From JAALLB01 sp017643495 (GTDB taxonomy: Bacteria; Pseudomonadota; Alphaproteobacteria; Rhizobiales; Rhizobiaceae), in NCBI GenBank assembly GCA_965216105.1, contig OZ244147.1:248001-312000 (forward strand): 64,000 nt of DNA, in the 5' to 3' direction. Below the pieces are notes generated by a model, which did no database searches, was not told where the DNA came from, and saw nothing but the letters and a program-made list of their open reading frames with translations. A program made the translations under genes and the position numbers. How positions within the stretch are numbered: the first letter of the stretch is position 1; each line of letters starts with the position of its first letter. Shown one piece after another: positions 54,310 to 61,946 of the stretch.

Positions 54310-54408
54310 ATCGCTTCAAATTTTTTGAATTGAAGAGAAAGAAATACGCGTTTGTAAAATATATGTCGAGAAATTATTTTGAAGACAGAAATGAAAGGAG
54401 TACGAATA

Positions 54409-54573
54409 ATGATACATTCACGCACTGCATATCGCGCTCCTGCCGGAGATTTTCCGTCCAGGAACTCGATTGATTTTGATCGCAGGGTACGCGAGGGGCT
54501 CAGAAATGCTCCGGAAGAGCGGGCAAAGGCTGTCAAGGAATTCTGGCAGTGGGTCGTGCGCGGCTTTCACTGA
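54409..54573 (+). CDS. Small hypothetical protein upstream of C-rich hairpins
   Basis: A 54-residue basic/acidic amphipathic protein (core RNSIDFDRRVREGLRNAP, end KEFWQWVVRGFH). AAAGGAG stands eight bases before ATG 54409. It is divergent from the LysR gene, across 99 bases. Two tandem stem-loops with C-rich loops follow the stop. I recognise no family. The arrangement (short basic ORF followed by anti-Shine-Dalgarno-type hairpins) recalls the DUF1127-CcsR loci of Rhodobacterales, although the sequence is not a DUF1127 match. Confidence 0.6.
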   Translation: MIHSRTAYRAPAGDFPSRNSIDFDRRVREGLRNAPEERAKAVKEFWQWVVRGFH

Positions 54574-54587
54574 GCCAAGATTCCCAT

Positions 54588-54666
54588 CCGCTGATTTTCC
54601 TCACCAACCCCGATCAGCGGTTGCAGGCAGCAGGTTACGAAGCGCTACCCTCCCCCAGCGCTTCGT
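54588..54666 (+). ncRNA. Tandem hairpins with C-rich loops downstream of the small ORF
   Basis: Hairpin A: CCGCTGAT (54588-54595)/ATCAGCGG (54613-54620), with CCTCACC in its loop. Hairpin B: ACGAAGCGCT (54637-54646)/AGCGCTTCGT (54657-54666), a perfect ten-base stem with loop ACCCTCCCCC. Both stems are perfect. The C-rich loops resemble, but do not equal, the CCTCCTCCC anti-Shine-Dalgarno motif. It starts 14 bases after the ORF stop, so it would be a 3'-derived RNA. Confidence 0.5.
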
Positions 54667-54710
54667 CTGTCAACTTTATACAAGGTTGAACCTTCCTGCC
54701 TGAAGCCGAT

Positions 54711-54737
54711 AGCCCGCCAAATTGTTCATGGCGGGCT
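54711..54737. terminator. Stem-loop between the small-ORF locus and the FecR gene
   Basis: AGCCCGCCA (54711-54719) pairs perfectly with TGGCGGGCT (54729-54737), nine bases. It lies between convergent units and can serve both strands. No long T-run follows on either side. Confidence 0.6.
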
Positions 54738-54746
54738 TCGTGCTAT

Positions 54747-55511
54747 TCAGGTTCCGCTGCCGGTACCCCCGTTTGATCCGGAACTGTCGAAGCCTGTATC
54801 GCCACCTTCACCGCCAACAGAGTTGTTTCCGTTGTTTCCTCCGGCACATGTATTGATGCGCAGGCGGTATCCAGGATCAAGCCGTCCCTGGTTGCTGACA
54901 AAGGGAAAATACTTTGCCATGTCGAAAGCACTGAAAATTCCGCGGCTGGGTTGTATCGGATCGGAAATCTCACCATCCCGGTCTACAACAACAAAATCGC
55001 ATTTGCGCCTGAGTGTGCGACAATCATTCCGGCGGTTGCATATTTCAACAACACCATCCAGCACCATCAGGTAGGTGCGGCCGCGCCAATGACGAAAATC
55101 AAATGCAGTGCCACGCAAGCCCAGCGCGCCAATCGGTGTGATAATCTTGAAAGCTGAAGAATTACTCTTGCCACTGATGAAACGGGTAGCCCCACTGCTC
55201 GCCTTGAGTACGACCTTGCGAAAGCTGGAAGTGTTCGGGTTGTAGACCAGTTCATCCAGCAGAAGATTGCTGTCCGGCCCGATTACCAGCTTTGTGCCGT
55301 CTAGAAATTCAAAGTGACCCAACCCGCTACGATTGGTTCGAATCCGTTCGTTTGCATGTATGCTGGAGCCTTGCTGGATGGACCGGTCTGCGTCACCTGT
55401 CACGGAGGTTTCAATGGTTTCCGCTGCACCGATCACGGTTTGAGCGGCAACAGGGGCAGGCCCGACCAGCATGGGGATAGCGAGGCAGGCTGCGATTGCC
55501 AATCTGTTCAT
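54747..55511 (-). CDS. FecR-domain exported protein
   Basis: A 254-residue protein. A signal peptide covers residues 1-24 (cleaved after VAA) and is followed by a FecR domain (about 40-155; ANERIRTNRSGLGHFEFLDGTKLVIGPDS, FISGKSNSSAFKIITPIGALGLRGTAFDFR). The C terminus is a Gly/Asn/Ser-rich tail. Proteins of this group are periplasmic or surface structural proteins rather than sigma-factor regulators, since no FecI-type sigma is nearby. ATG 55511 is preceded by GGAG. It is single-gene, with a hairpin downstream. Confidence 0.82.
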   Translation of the reverse strand: MNRLAIAACLAIPMLVGPAPVAAQTVIGAAETIETSVTGDADRSIQQGSSIHANERIRTNRSGLGHFEFLDGTKLVIGPDSNLLLDELVYNPNTSSFRKVVLKASSGATRFISGKSNSSAFKIITPIGALGLRGTAFDFRHWRGRTYLMVLDGVVEICNRRNDCRTLRRKCDFVVVDRDGEISDPIQPSRGIFSAFDMAKYFPFVSNQGRLDPGYRLRINTCAGGNNGNNSVGGEGGDTGFDSSGSNGGTGSGT

Positions 55512-55595
55512 ACAGAACTCCAATCAGACTGTTTTCCATCAACGGCCCCAGCGCATATTATCTTCATTTTTGCCGGTTTGAAAAGCCCTGCAGGC

Positions 55596-56279
55596 TCAAA
55601 GCACCGTCAGGATATCGTCCAGCTGTTTCTTGCGCTTTGCTGCAGCCGGTACAGTTGCGTCTTCTGCAGCGTGGCCAACCGCGATGATCATGACAGGCTT
55701 CTCCCTGGCTGGTCGTCCTGTCAACTCGTTCAGAAACTTCATCGGGTTTGGTGTATGCGTAAGGGTGGAAAGGCCGGCATGATGCAAGGCTGCGATCAGG
55801 AAACCGGTTGCTATGCCGACACTCTCGTTCACATAATAATGTTTGTAACGGCTTCCGTCTTCGTGCTCGCCATAGCGTTGGGCAAAGACAACAATCAGCC
55901 AGGGGGCTATCTCCAGATGCGGCTTGCTGGCATCCGTACCAATCGGCTCAAGTGCGCTGATCCATTCGTCCCCACCACCGCCTTCATAGAAATCCTTCTC
56001 TTCTGCCTCGGCAGCGGCCCGAATGGCTGCCTTAACATCCGGCCTTGAAACGGCAACAAAATGCCAGGGTTGCTGGTTTGCTCCGCTGGGTGCGCGACCC
56101 GCGGTTGCAATGCAATTCTCGATGACTTGCCTCGAAACAGGCCGGTCCGAAAAATCCCGGACCGTATGGCGTTTGGCCATATGCTCAAGGAAGCTGCTGC
56201 TCTCTTCCAGGATTCTGTCATCAGGCAAGGATATCCTGTCGGGGAGCGACAGTGGTTCATAGCTCTGCACTGTTTTCAT
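55596..56279 (-). CDS. Nitroreductase family FMN oxidoreductase
   Basis: A 227-residue FMN-dependent protein. The N-terminal FMN motif is KRHTVRDFSDRPVSR at about residues 36-50. The active-site block GRAPSGANQQPWHFVAV spans about 61-77, and the C-terminal LTHTPNPMKFLNELTGR with a following MIIAVGHA is typical of the NADH dehydrogenase/nitroreductase NfnB-like branch. The substrate is unknown. ATG 56279 shares one base with the preceding DUF1761 stop (TGATG). Confidence 0.9.
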   Translation of the reverse strand: MKTVQSYEPLSLPDRISLPDDRILEESSSFLEHMAKRHTVRDFSDRPVSRQVIENCIATAGRAPSGANQQPWHFVAVSRPDVKAAIRAAAEAEEKDFYEGGGGDEWISALEPIGTDASKPHLEIAPWLIVVFAQRYGEHEDGSRYKHYYVNESVGIATGFLIAALHHAGLSTLTHTPNPMKFLNELTGRPAREKPVMIIAVGHAAEDATVPAAAKRKKQLDDILTVL

Positions 56280-56677
56280 CACACACCCATCCAGCCAATG
56301 ATTGCACCTTGCAGCACAAAAACAACCAGCCAATAGCCTCCGTCAATCAGTGTCAGGTCCCAGCCATTATCCTGGAACCGGTGATTGACTGCCATTGGAG
56401 CGAGTGTGAAGCCGGCCCATGCAAACAAAGCGGAAACAACCCCTGATGACACGGTAAGCGGACCCATGTGTCCGATCAGTCCGGCAAGTACATACGCGAT
56501 CACAAACTGGGCAATCAGTGCGATGATGTAAATCTTGGGCTCGCCTTTTGGCTCCCCGGTCATGCCGACGGCCTTCATCCATGGTTTGGCCAGCGCTCCA
56601 TACCAGGCTGCACCGGCAACCATTCCGGATATCGCAGCCAGCAAGATAGCGAGGTAATTCATGCCTTCGAATGTCAT
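56279..56677 (-). CDS. DUF1761 membrane protein
   Basis: A 132-residue protein with four hydrophobic helices (about residues 5-25, 51-72, 79-98, 112-130) and the family motif ISGMVAGAAWYGALAKPWM near residues 12-30. The function is unknown. It overlaps nth upstream (ATGA) and the nitroreductase gene downstream (TGATG), so the three are translationally coupled. GGAG eight bases before ATG 56677 supports this start; the longer frame from 56824 is the nth shadow. Confidence 0.88.
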   Translation of the reverse strand: MTFEGMNYLAILLAAISGMVAGAAWYGALAKPWMKAVGMTGEPKGEPKIYIIALIAQFVIAYVLAGLIGHMGPLTVSSGVVSALFAWAGFTLAPMAVNHRFQDNGWDLTLIDGGYWLVVFVLQGAIIGWMGV

Positions 56678-57417
56678 ATCGGTATCTCCTGATCGACTAT
56701 TGGAACAATGGGTGCGGGAATATCGCAGGTCTTTTCCCTGGATTTGCAAAGGTCTGCGATAATGCAGGCTTCGCAATGCGGTTTGCGGGCAACGCATGTA
56801 TAGCGGCCATGCAGGATCAGCCAATGATGGGCGTGGTAGAGAAACTCTTCGGGAATAATGCGCATTAGGATGGTTTCTACGTCATCGGGTGTCTTGGCCG
56901 GTGCCAGCCTCATCCGGTTTCCGAGTCTGAGAATGTGTGTATCGACGGCCATGGTTGGGATGCCGAAAGCCATGGAAAGAACCACGTTAGCGGTTTTGCG
57001 CCCTACCCCGGGGAGGGTTACCAGTTCTTCCCGGGTTTGCGGCACCTCACCGCCAAAGTCATCAACCAGTTTCCTGCTGAGGGCGATCACGTTTCGCGCC
57101 TTGTTCCGCCACAGGCCTATCGTACGGATATATTCACCGACCCTTTCCTCCCCCAAGGCAAGCATTTTCTGTGGTGTGTCTGCTGCCTTGAACAGATCCT
57201 TTGTGGCGCGGTTAACTCCGATATCTGTTGCCTGGGCGGATAGTGCAACGGCTACAACAAGGGTGAACGGATTGACATGCATCAGTTCGCCCTTCGGGGC
57301 AGGGCGCTCTTGGCGAAAACGGGAAAAAATCTCAACGAGTTCCTCGCGGGAATAGGCAGAGCGGGGCAAGCGTTTTCTTGTCTTGCGGACCGGCTTTCCT
57401 TTTGTGGTGTCAGGCAT
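56674..57417 (-). CDS. nth: Endonuclease III
   Basis: A 247-residue DNA glycosylase/AP-lyase that removes oxidised pyrimidines. The helix-hairpin-helix LPGVGRKTANVV contains the catalytic Lys, the catalytic Asp is in AVDTHILRL, and the 4Fe-4S cluster is C-x6-C-x2-C-x5-C (CVARKPHCEACIIADLC) near residues 212-228. A basic extension precedes the core. It is the first gene of a coupled nth-DUF1761-nitroreductase unit. Confidence 0.97.
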   Translation of the reverse strand: MPDTTKGKPVRKTRKRLPRSAYSREELVEIFSRFRQERPAPKGELMHVNPFTLVVAVALSAQATDIGVNRATKDLFKAADTPQKMLALGEERVGEYIRTIGLWRNKARNVIALSRKLVDDFGGEVPQTREELVTLPGVGRKTANVVLSMAFGIPTMAVDTHILRLGNRMRLAPAKTPDDVETILMRIIPEEFLYHAHHWLILHGRYTCVARKPHCEACIIADLCKSREKTCDIPAPIVPIVDQEIPI

Positions 57418-57466
57418 GCGGCTTTTTGGACCTGTTCAAACTTCAGCGATGTTCTATTTTATAGAC

Positions 57467-57964
57467 ATGAACGAAACAGGTCACCATACGGATAACACGG
57501 TTTCCCGGCCGGAATTTGTGGCGGAACTGACGCCATACCGTTCACTGGGTCGAACCGGCTTTCTGATCCTGATGCTGTTTGTTGCCGTTACCTGTTTTGT
57601 TTCCGGCATCATGTTCATGATGATGGGCGCTTGGCCAATACTTGTTTTCTTTGCAGTCGATGCATTTATTGTTTGGCTCGCGTTCCGGTTGAACTACCGT
57701 TCAGGGCGTATACGGGAACGGGTGTCCGTGGCCCGGGACAGGCTGGTCGTCCAGAAGTTTGATCCGGCCGGCCGAATGAAGGAACATGTGTTCAATCCCT
57801 TCTGGACGCGGTTTGAAGTGGAGCGCCATGAGGAAATCGGCATAACATCCATGCGTCTTCGCAGTCGCAATGAACATCTGGATATTGGCTCTTTTCTCAA
57901 TCCGGATGACAGGGAGAGTTTTTCAACGGCATTTGCCGGTGCAATTGCTCGCATAAGAAACTGA
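57467..57964 (+). CDS. DUF2244 membrane protein
   Basis: A 165-residue protein with two adjacent membrane helices (about residues 35-52 and 58-76, LILMLFVAVTCFVSGIMFMMMGAWPILVFFAVDAFIVWLAF) and a cytoplasmic C-terminal domain. DUF2244 proteins are common in Alphaproteobacteria and their role is unknown. The frame continues upstream into nth territory. ATG 57467 (MNETGHH) is favoured, although ATG 57449 is possible. It is divergent from nth, with 49 bases between starts. Confidence 0.86.
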   Translation: MNETGHHTDNTVSRPEFVAELTPYRSLGRTGFLILMLFVAVTCFVSGIMFMMMGAWPILVFFAVDAFIVWLAFRLNYRSGRIRERVSVARDRLVVQKFDPAGRMKEHVFNPFWTRFEVERHEEIGITSMRLRSRNEHLDIGSFLNPDDRESFSTAFAGAIARIRN

Positions 57965-58034
57965 ACCTTCAATCTGTAAACACATGCGCAAGTTTCGGGT
58001 GGCGGCTTGTGGATGGCGGCAGTAAGTTCAGGAC

Positions 58035-58964
58035 ATGAGACACGAACTACATTCACCATCGGCTTTGCGTTACAGCGGGCCAGCACCTATGCCAGAAGCC
58101 GACCCGGCGATGAGCCGGGACGGGGATTATGCCCAAGTCCGCAAGGCTGTCGAGTTTCTCTCGTTAAACTGGAATGACCAGCCATCACTTGAGGAACTGG
58201 CCGAGTATCTCGGCTTGGGCGTGACGGCTACCCAGAAACTCTTTACGCGCTGGGCCGGCTTGTCACCAAAGGCATTCAGTCAGGCAGTTACACTGGATCA
58301 TGCGAAGCGCCTGCTTCGGGATGAGGAATTGCCGATCCTCGACGCAACTTTTGAACTTGGCCTGTCTTCGCCATCGCGCCTGCATGATCTCTTTGTAACC
58401 CATGAAGCGATGCCGCCTGGTATATGGAAGCTGAAAGGGGGCGGGCTTGATATTTCCTACGGGTTTCACATCTGCCCGTTTGGCCAAGCCCTTGTAATGG
58501 TAACCGGTGAAGACGAAAAAGCCACGCTTGTCGGCCTTGCATTTTGTGATACGGGTGAGGAACAGCTTGCCCTGGAAGACATGCAGGGCCGATGGCCAAA
58601 TGCCCGGTATACAGAAAATCTTGCAATCACGGGACAGTTTGCAAAACGAATATTCGATCCTGCCCACTGGTCGCCAGAGACCCCATTGAGGGTAACGCTT
58701 ATCGGTACGGATTTTCAGATCAGGGTCTGGGATACACTACTTGGCATTCCGCTTGGCAAGGCAAAGACCTATTCAGACATCGCCACACATATCGAGAAAC
58801 CGAAAGCCGTTCGTGCTGTCGGGGCAGCTGTCGGCCGCAATCCGATTTCATTTGTTGTTCCGTGCCATCGGGCACTTGGAAAATCGGGGGCACTCACTGG
58901 CTATCATTGGGGATTGACCCGCAAACGTGCGATGCTTGGCTGGGAAGCAGGTGTTGCAGGCTGA
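58035..58964 (+). CDS. ada: Ada-type methyltransferase with AraC helix-turn-helix (no N-terminal Ada domain)
   Basis: A 309-residue protein. An AraC-type DNA-binding domain (about residues 35-135, EELAEYLGLGVTATQKLFTRWAG) is followed by a ribonuclease-H-like segment and the O6-alkylguanine-DNA methyltransferase domain, with the acceptor cysteine C277 in FVVPCHRALG and GAVGRNP ahead of it. It lacks the zinc-binding N-terminal domain of E. coli Ada that senses methylphosphotriesters, so regulation of the alkylation response is uncertain. It may be a repair enzyme with a DNA-binding partner domain. Confidence 0.92.
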   Translation: MRHELHSPSALRYSGPAPMPEADPAMSRDGDYAQVRKAVEFLSLNWNDQPSLEELAEYLGLGVTATQKLFTRWAGLSPKAFSQAVTLDHAKRLLRDEELPILDATFELGLSSPSRLHDLFVTHEAMPPGIWKLKGGGLDISYGFHICPFGQALVMVTGEDEKATLVGLAFCDTGEEQLALEDMQGRWPNARYTENLAITGQFAKRIFDPAHWSPETPLRVTLIGTDFQIRVWDTLLGIPLGKAKTYSDIATHIEKPKAVRAVGAAVGRNPISFVVPCHRALGKSGALTGYHWGLTRKRAMLGWEAGVAG

Positions 58965-59021
58965 CATTCGAGATCTGGACCCCATATCTTTCGTGCGCAG
59001 AAGCAGACACGGAAAGTATGG

Positions 59022-59591
59022 ATGAGCGAACATCAGCAGCTTGAACAACGAGATGGTCTCCCTGAAGCCTTGCGAGTATTATACGAGGTGTTTCCCCGTG
59101 AAAGCTGGCAAACCCATGAGAATTTTGAAGGGCTGGTCCGATTCTGGCTTGAACGGCATGTATTGTTCCGGAATTTCATGAAGACGCTGCATCAGGATGC
59201 AGAAAGCATGCTTGCAAAATCCATTGATGAGACTGTTTACCGAAACAGGCTGGCTCAATTGGGCAATGCCTTTATCACCCAATTGCATGGCCATCATCAT
59301 GTCGAGGATCATCATTATTTCCCGGAACTTCGAAAAATCGATGACCGTATTTCTCGTGGTTTTGACATTCTTGATGCCGATCACCACGAGCTGGACGGAA
59401 TGATCGAGCAGTTTGGTACGGCAGCAAATGCCGTCCTGAAGTCGGACGGTCCCCCTGCCTTGCATGACACTACCGGGAGGTTTGTCGATTTACTGGACAG
59501 ATTTAACCACTTTTTGAACCGTCATCTGGTCGACGAGGAAGAACTTATTGTTCCTGTCTTGCTCAAAAACGGTACAGAAAGATTTGGGTGA
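59022..59591 (+). CDS. Hemerythrin HHE domain protein
   Basis: A 189-residue helical protein. HGHHHVEDHHYFPEL at about residues 88-102 and DADHHELDG near 125 carry the HHE iron-ligand pattern, and a third set, NRHLVDEEELIVP, is near the C terminus. Such proteins bind a di-iron centre and act in oxygen/NO sensing or iron-cluster repair. The exact role is unknown. A frame from ATG 59022 fits the family. It is 57 bases after the ada gene. Confidence 0.85.
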   Translation: MSEHQQLEQRDGLPEALRVLYEVFPRESWQTHENFEGLVRFWLERHVLFRNFMKTLHQDAESMLAKSIDETVYRNRLAQLGNAFITQLHGHHHVEDHHYFPELRKIDDRISRGFDILDADHHELDGMIEQFGTAANAVLKSDGPPALHDTTGRFVDLLDRFNHFLNRHLVDEEELIVPVLLKNGTERFG

Positions 59592-59621
59592 AAAACAACA
59601 CAGGCTGCTGTAATCAGACAT

Positions 59622-60011
59622 TTACCGTTCGATCTTGAGTGTAACCGTACCTCTCACCACGGGAAGCGTTTCATCATCCTGCCAACAGACAACATCGACA
59701 ACGCAGAGGCGGCGGCTGGTACGCACAATGCTGCACCGCGCGTAAAGATCGGCGTCCTTGGTGACACGGAGATAATCAACCGAACTTGAACTTGCAAAAA
59801 TCGCCAGGGGCGGTTGACCATCAGTTTCAATGGTTTTTACGGCTTCATGCTCGGCACACAGCTCTATGAAGGAGCCGCTCACCCCGCCATGAAGCGAACG
59901 TATCCAGATGTTTCCCAAATGGTGTTCGGCGAAGGCAAGCCGATAACAGCCGCCTTCCTCTGTCGCTTCAACCTGAAGCCACTCGGCAAGTTTGCTTGCT
60001 GGCGCACTCAT
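59622..60011 (-). CDS. PaaI-type hotdog thioesterase
   Basis: A 129-residue single-hotdog protein. The family motif is LHGGVSGSFIELCAEHEAV at about residues 36-54, with the catalytic-type acidic residue in the SFIE turn. It may hydrolyse acyl- or aryl-CoA thioesters. Its start overlaps the upstream thioesterase stop by four bases (ATGA). It is the last gene of the gpmA-PaaI-PaaI string. Confidence 0.82.
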   Translation of the reverse strand: MSAPASKLAEWLQVEATEEGGCYRLAFAEHHLGNIWIRSLHGGVSGSFIELCAEHEAVKTIETDGQPPLAIFASSSSVDYLRVTKDADLYARCSIVRTSRRLCVVDVVCWQDDETLPVVRGTVTLKIER

Positions 60012-60454
60012 CCCGTTTTCTCCCGGATAGACCGGGTAGCTGTGCCGATCATGAAAGTCCCGATGGCAGTGGAAACAAGGCGTCCGTCTTTAACCCTTCG
60101 TATGTTTCCGGAGACATATGCGATGCCGTTTTCTTCGCCATCATAGACTGTATTGCAAACGAGTGGTTCGCCGACTCGTGGCGAAAACAGATGATTCACA
60201 TTCAGTTTTACGGTGGCGATTGGCTGCGCCTTTTTCAGTTCGCCAATGGCGCAGGAGCCCATGGCGGTATCAAGAAGAAGAGTGGCAAAGCCCGTATGTA
60301 TGCGTTCGCCATCCTGCCCGGCAAAAGCAGCAGGCGCTTCGACATGAATTTCGAGGCGCTGTTTGTCAGGCACAACAAACCGCATGTCAAAGACGGATGT
60401 CAGCGGATGCTTTTCCGAGAAAAGCAGTTGGGCCGGGTGTACGGGTTCGTTCAT
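60008..60454 (-). CDS. PaaI-type hotdog thioesterase, second copy
   Basis: A 148-residue hotdog protein. HTGFATLLLDTAMGSCAIG at about residues 52-70 is the family helix with the Asp of the HGG/D-type active site. PIATVKLNVNHLFSPR follows. It shows little identity to its neighbour at 59622, so the pair is probably a hetero-pair rather than a recent duplicate. The start overlaps the gpmA stop as ATGA. The specific CoA substrate is unknown. Confidence 0.85.
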   Translation of the reverse strand: MNEPVHPAQLLFSEKHPLTSVFDMRFVVPDKQRLEIHVEAPAAFAGQDGERIHTGFATLLLDTAMGSCAIGELKKAQPIATVKLNVNHLFSPRVGEPLVCNTVYDGEENGIAYVSGNIRRVKDGRLVSTAIGTFMIGTATRSIREKTG

Positions 60455-61083
60455 CCGGAAATGTCCAAGACTTCCTTGGTGGCGACGGTTGTATCGGTAT
60501 TCAGCTTGTAAACCAGTGGAACCCCGGTGGCGAGATTGAGGCCGAGAATTTCTTCCGTGCTCATCCGGTCAAGAACCATGACGAGAGAACGCAGGGAATT
60601 GCCATGGGCTGCGACAAGCACAGTCTTGCCACTCATAACCTGGGGCAGAATCTCGTTCATGTAGTAAGGCCAGACCCGCGCACCGGTGTCTTTCAGGCTT
60701 TCACCATCTTCGCCCGGTGGTGGAGTATCATAGGAGCGACGCCAGATATGGACCTGTTCCTCTCCCCATTTCTCCCGGGCATCATCCTTGTTCAATCCTG
60801 CAAGATCGCCATAGTTGCGTTCGTTGAGTGCCTGGTCGTGAATGGTCTCGAGATTCGGCTGCTCCACTGCATCGAGTATGTGTTTGCAGGTTTTTTCAGC
60901 CCGCTGCAGCACGCTGGTGAAAGCGATGTCGAATTTCATTTTCCGTTCTGCCAATACCCTGCCTGCGGACTTTGCCTCAGCATGGCCCTGTTCTGTCAGG
61001 TCGGGATCACGCCAACCGGTAAACAGGTTCTTGAGGTTCCATTCACTTTGACCGTGGCGAACGAGGACTAGGGTACCTGACAT
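60451..61083 (-). CDS. gpmA: 2,3-bisphosphoglycerate-dependent phosphoglycerate mutase
   Basis: A 210-residue glycolytic enzyme interconverting 3- and 2-phosphoglycerate. The phosphohistidine motif LVRHGQSEWN has H10, and ALNERNYGDLAGLNKDDA is the PGM core. The second catalytic His lies in LVAAHGNSLRSLVM near residue 155. The length is short for the family, as in other Hyphomicrobiales. ATG 61083 lies 31 bases after dapB; the longer frame from 61257 is inside dapB and is rejected. Confidence 0.95.
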   Translation of the reverse strand: MSGTLVLVRHGQSEWNLKNLFTGWRDPDLTEQGHAEAKSAGRVLAERKMKFDIAFTSVLQRAEKTCKHILDAVEQPNLETIHDQALNERNYGDLAGLNKDDAREKWGEEQVHIWRRSYDTPPPGEDGESLKDTGARVWPYYMNEILPQVMSGKTVLVAAHGNSLRSLVMVLDRMSTEEILGLNLATGVPLVYKLNTDTTVATKEVLDISG

Positions 61084-61114
61084 GAATTTTCTTCCCGATT
61101 TAAGCTGGATTTGA

Positions 61115-61924
61115 TTAAAGGCCGAGCACATCACGCATGGAATACAGGCCATGCGGTTTTCCACGGGCCCAAAGGGCCGCATGAAGTGCGCCGGTTGCGA
61201 AAAGCGACCTGTCCTGTGCTGCATGGGACAGTTCAATACGTTCACCAGCGCCTGCAAAAATCACTGAGTGTTCCCCGATAACGGAGCCGCCCCGCAGGGT
61301 TGCAAAGCCGATTGTTCCGTCTTCCCTTGCGCCGGTTATCCCGTCACGGCTGCGTACGCTGTTTTCTGCCAGCGGAATTTCGCGTCCCCTTGCTGCCGCC
61401 TCACCAAGCAGCAATGCTGTGCCGGAAGGCGCATCGACCTTGTGCTTGTGGTGCATCTCGAGAACCTCAATGTCGAAATCACCGGCTGACAATGAAGCGG
61501 CGGCCTTTTCAACCAGGACCGAAAGCAGGTTTATTCCCAGGCTCATGTTGCCAGACTTGACGATTGTGGCGTTGTGGGCAGCCTTTGCAATGGCATCATC
61601 TTCCTTGGCTGTGCAGCCGGTTGTACCTATGATCTGGATACAATCATGTTCGGCACACAGTTCCGCCAGCCGAACAGAGCTTTTCGGGCTGGTAAAATCA
61701 ATCACCGCTTCAGCGCTGGCGAGTGCGCTTTCCAGATCATCACTGATGGTGATGCCGTTCTCGCCAGTGCCGGCTAGTGTGCCCGAATCTTTTCCAAGTG
61801 CCGGAGACCCGTCCCGCTCGACTGCTGCAGCAAGTATTGTGTTTTCACGTTCGTCTATGGCGCGGATGATTGCCTGGCCCATGCGCCCTGCTGCTCCCAT
61901 CACGGCCAGCTTCATCGTGCTCAT
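61115..61924 (-). CDS. dapB: 4-hydroxy-tetrahydrodipicolinate reductase
   Basis: A 269-residue enzyme of lysine/diaminopimelate synthesis. The Rossmann motif VMGAAGRMGQAII is at about residues 8-20, and the catalytic region EMHHKHKVDAPSGTAL is complete. It uses the same aspartate semialdehyde pool as asd elsewhere in the window. ATG 61924 is favoured, with ATG 61915 an alternative three codons later; the 61984 frame overlaps the upstream ABC gene. Confidence 0.97.
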   Translation of the reverse strand: MSTMKLAVMGAAGRMGQAIIRAIDERENTILAAAVERDGSPALGKDSGTLAGTGENGITISDDLESALASAEAVIDFTSPKSSVRLAELCAEHDCIQIIGTTGCTAKEDDAIAKAAHNATIVKSGNMSLGINLLSVLVEKAAASLSAGDFDIEVLEMHHKHKVDAPSGTALLLGEAAARGREIPLAENSVRSRDGITGAREDGTIGFATLRGGSVIGEHSVIFAGAGERIELSHAAQDRSLFATGALHAALWARGKPHGLYSMRDVLGL

Positions 61925-61946
61925 ACCGGTTACCTGTCTGTTTGTT

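Noticed and set aside
59622..60454. Adjacent thioesterases as a recent gene duplication
   Set aside because: Both have the hotdog motif, but their sequences are too different for a recent duplication.
60118..61071. 317-codon open frame on the + strand opposite gpmA and a thioesterase
   Set aside because: It is antisense to two recognisable enzyme genes with overlapping starts and stops, and is unlike any protein family.
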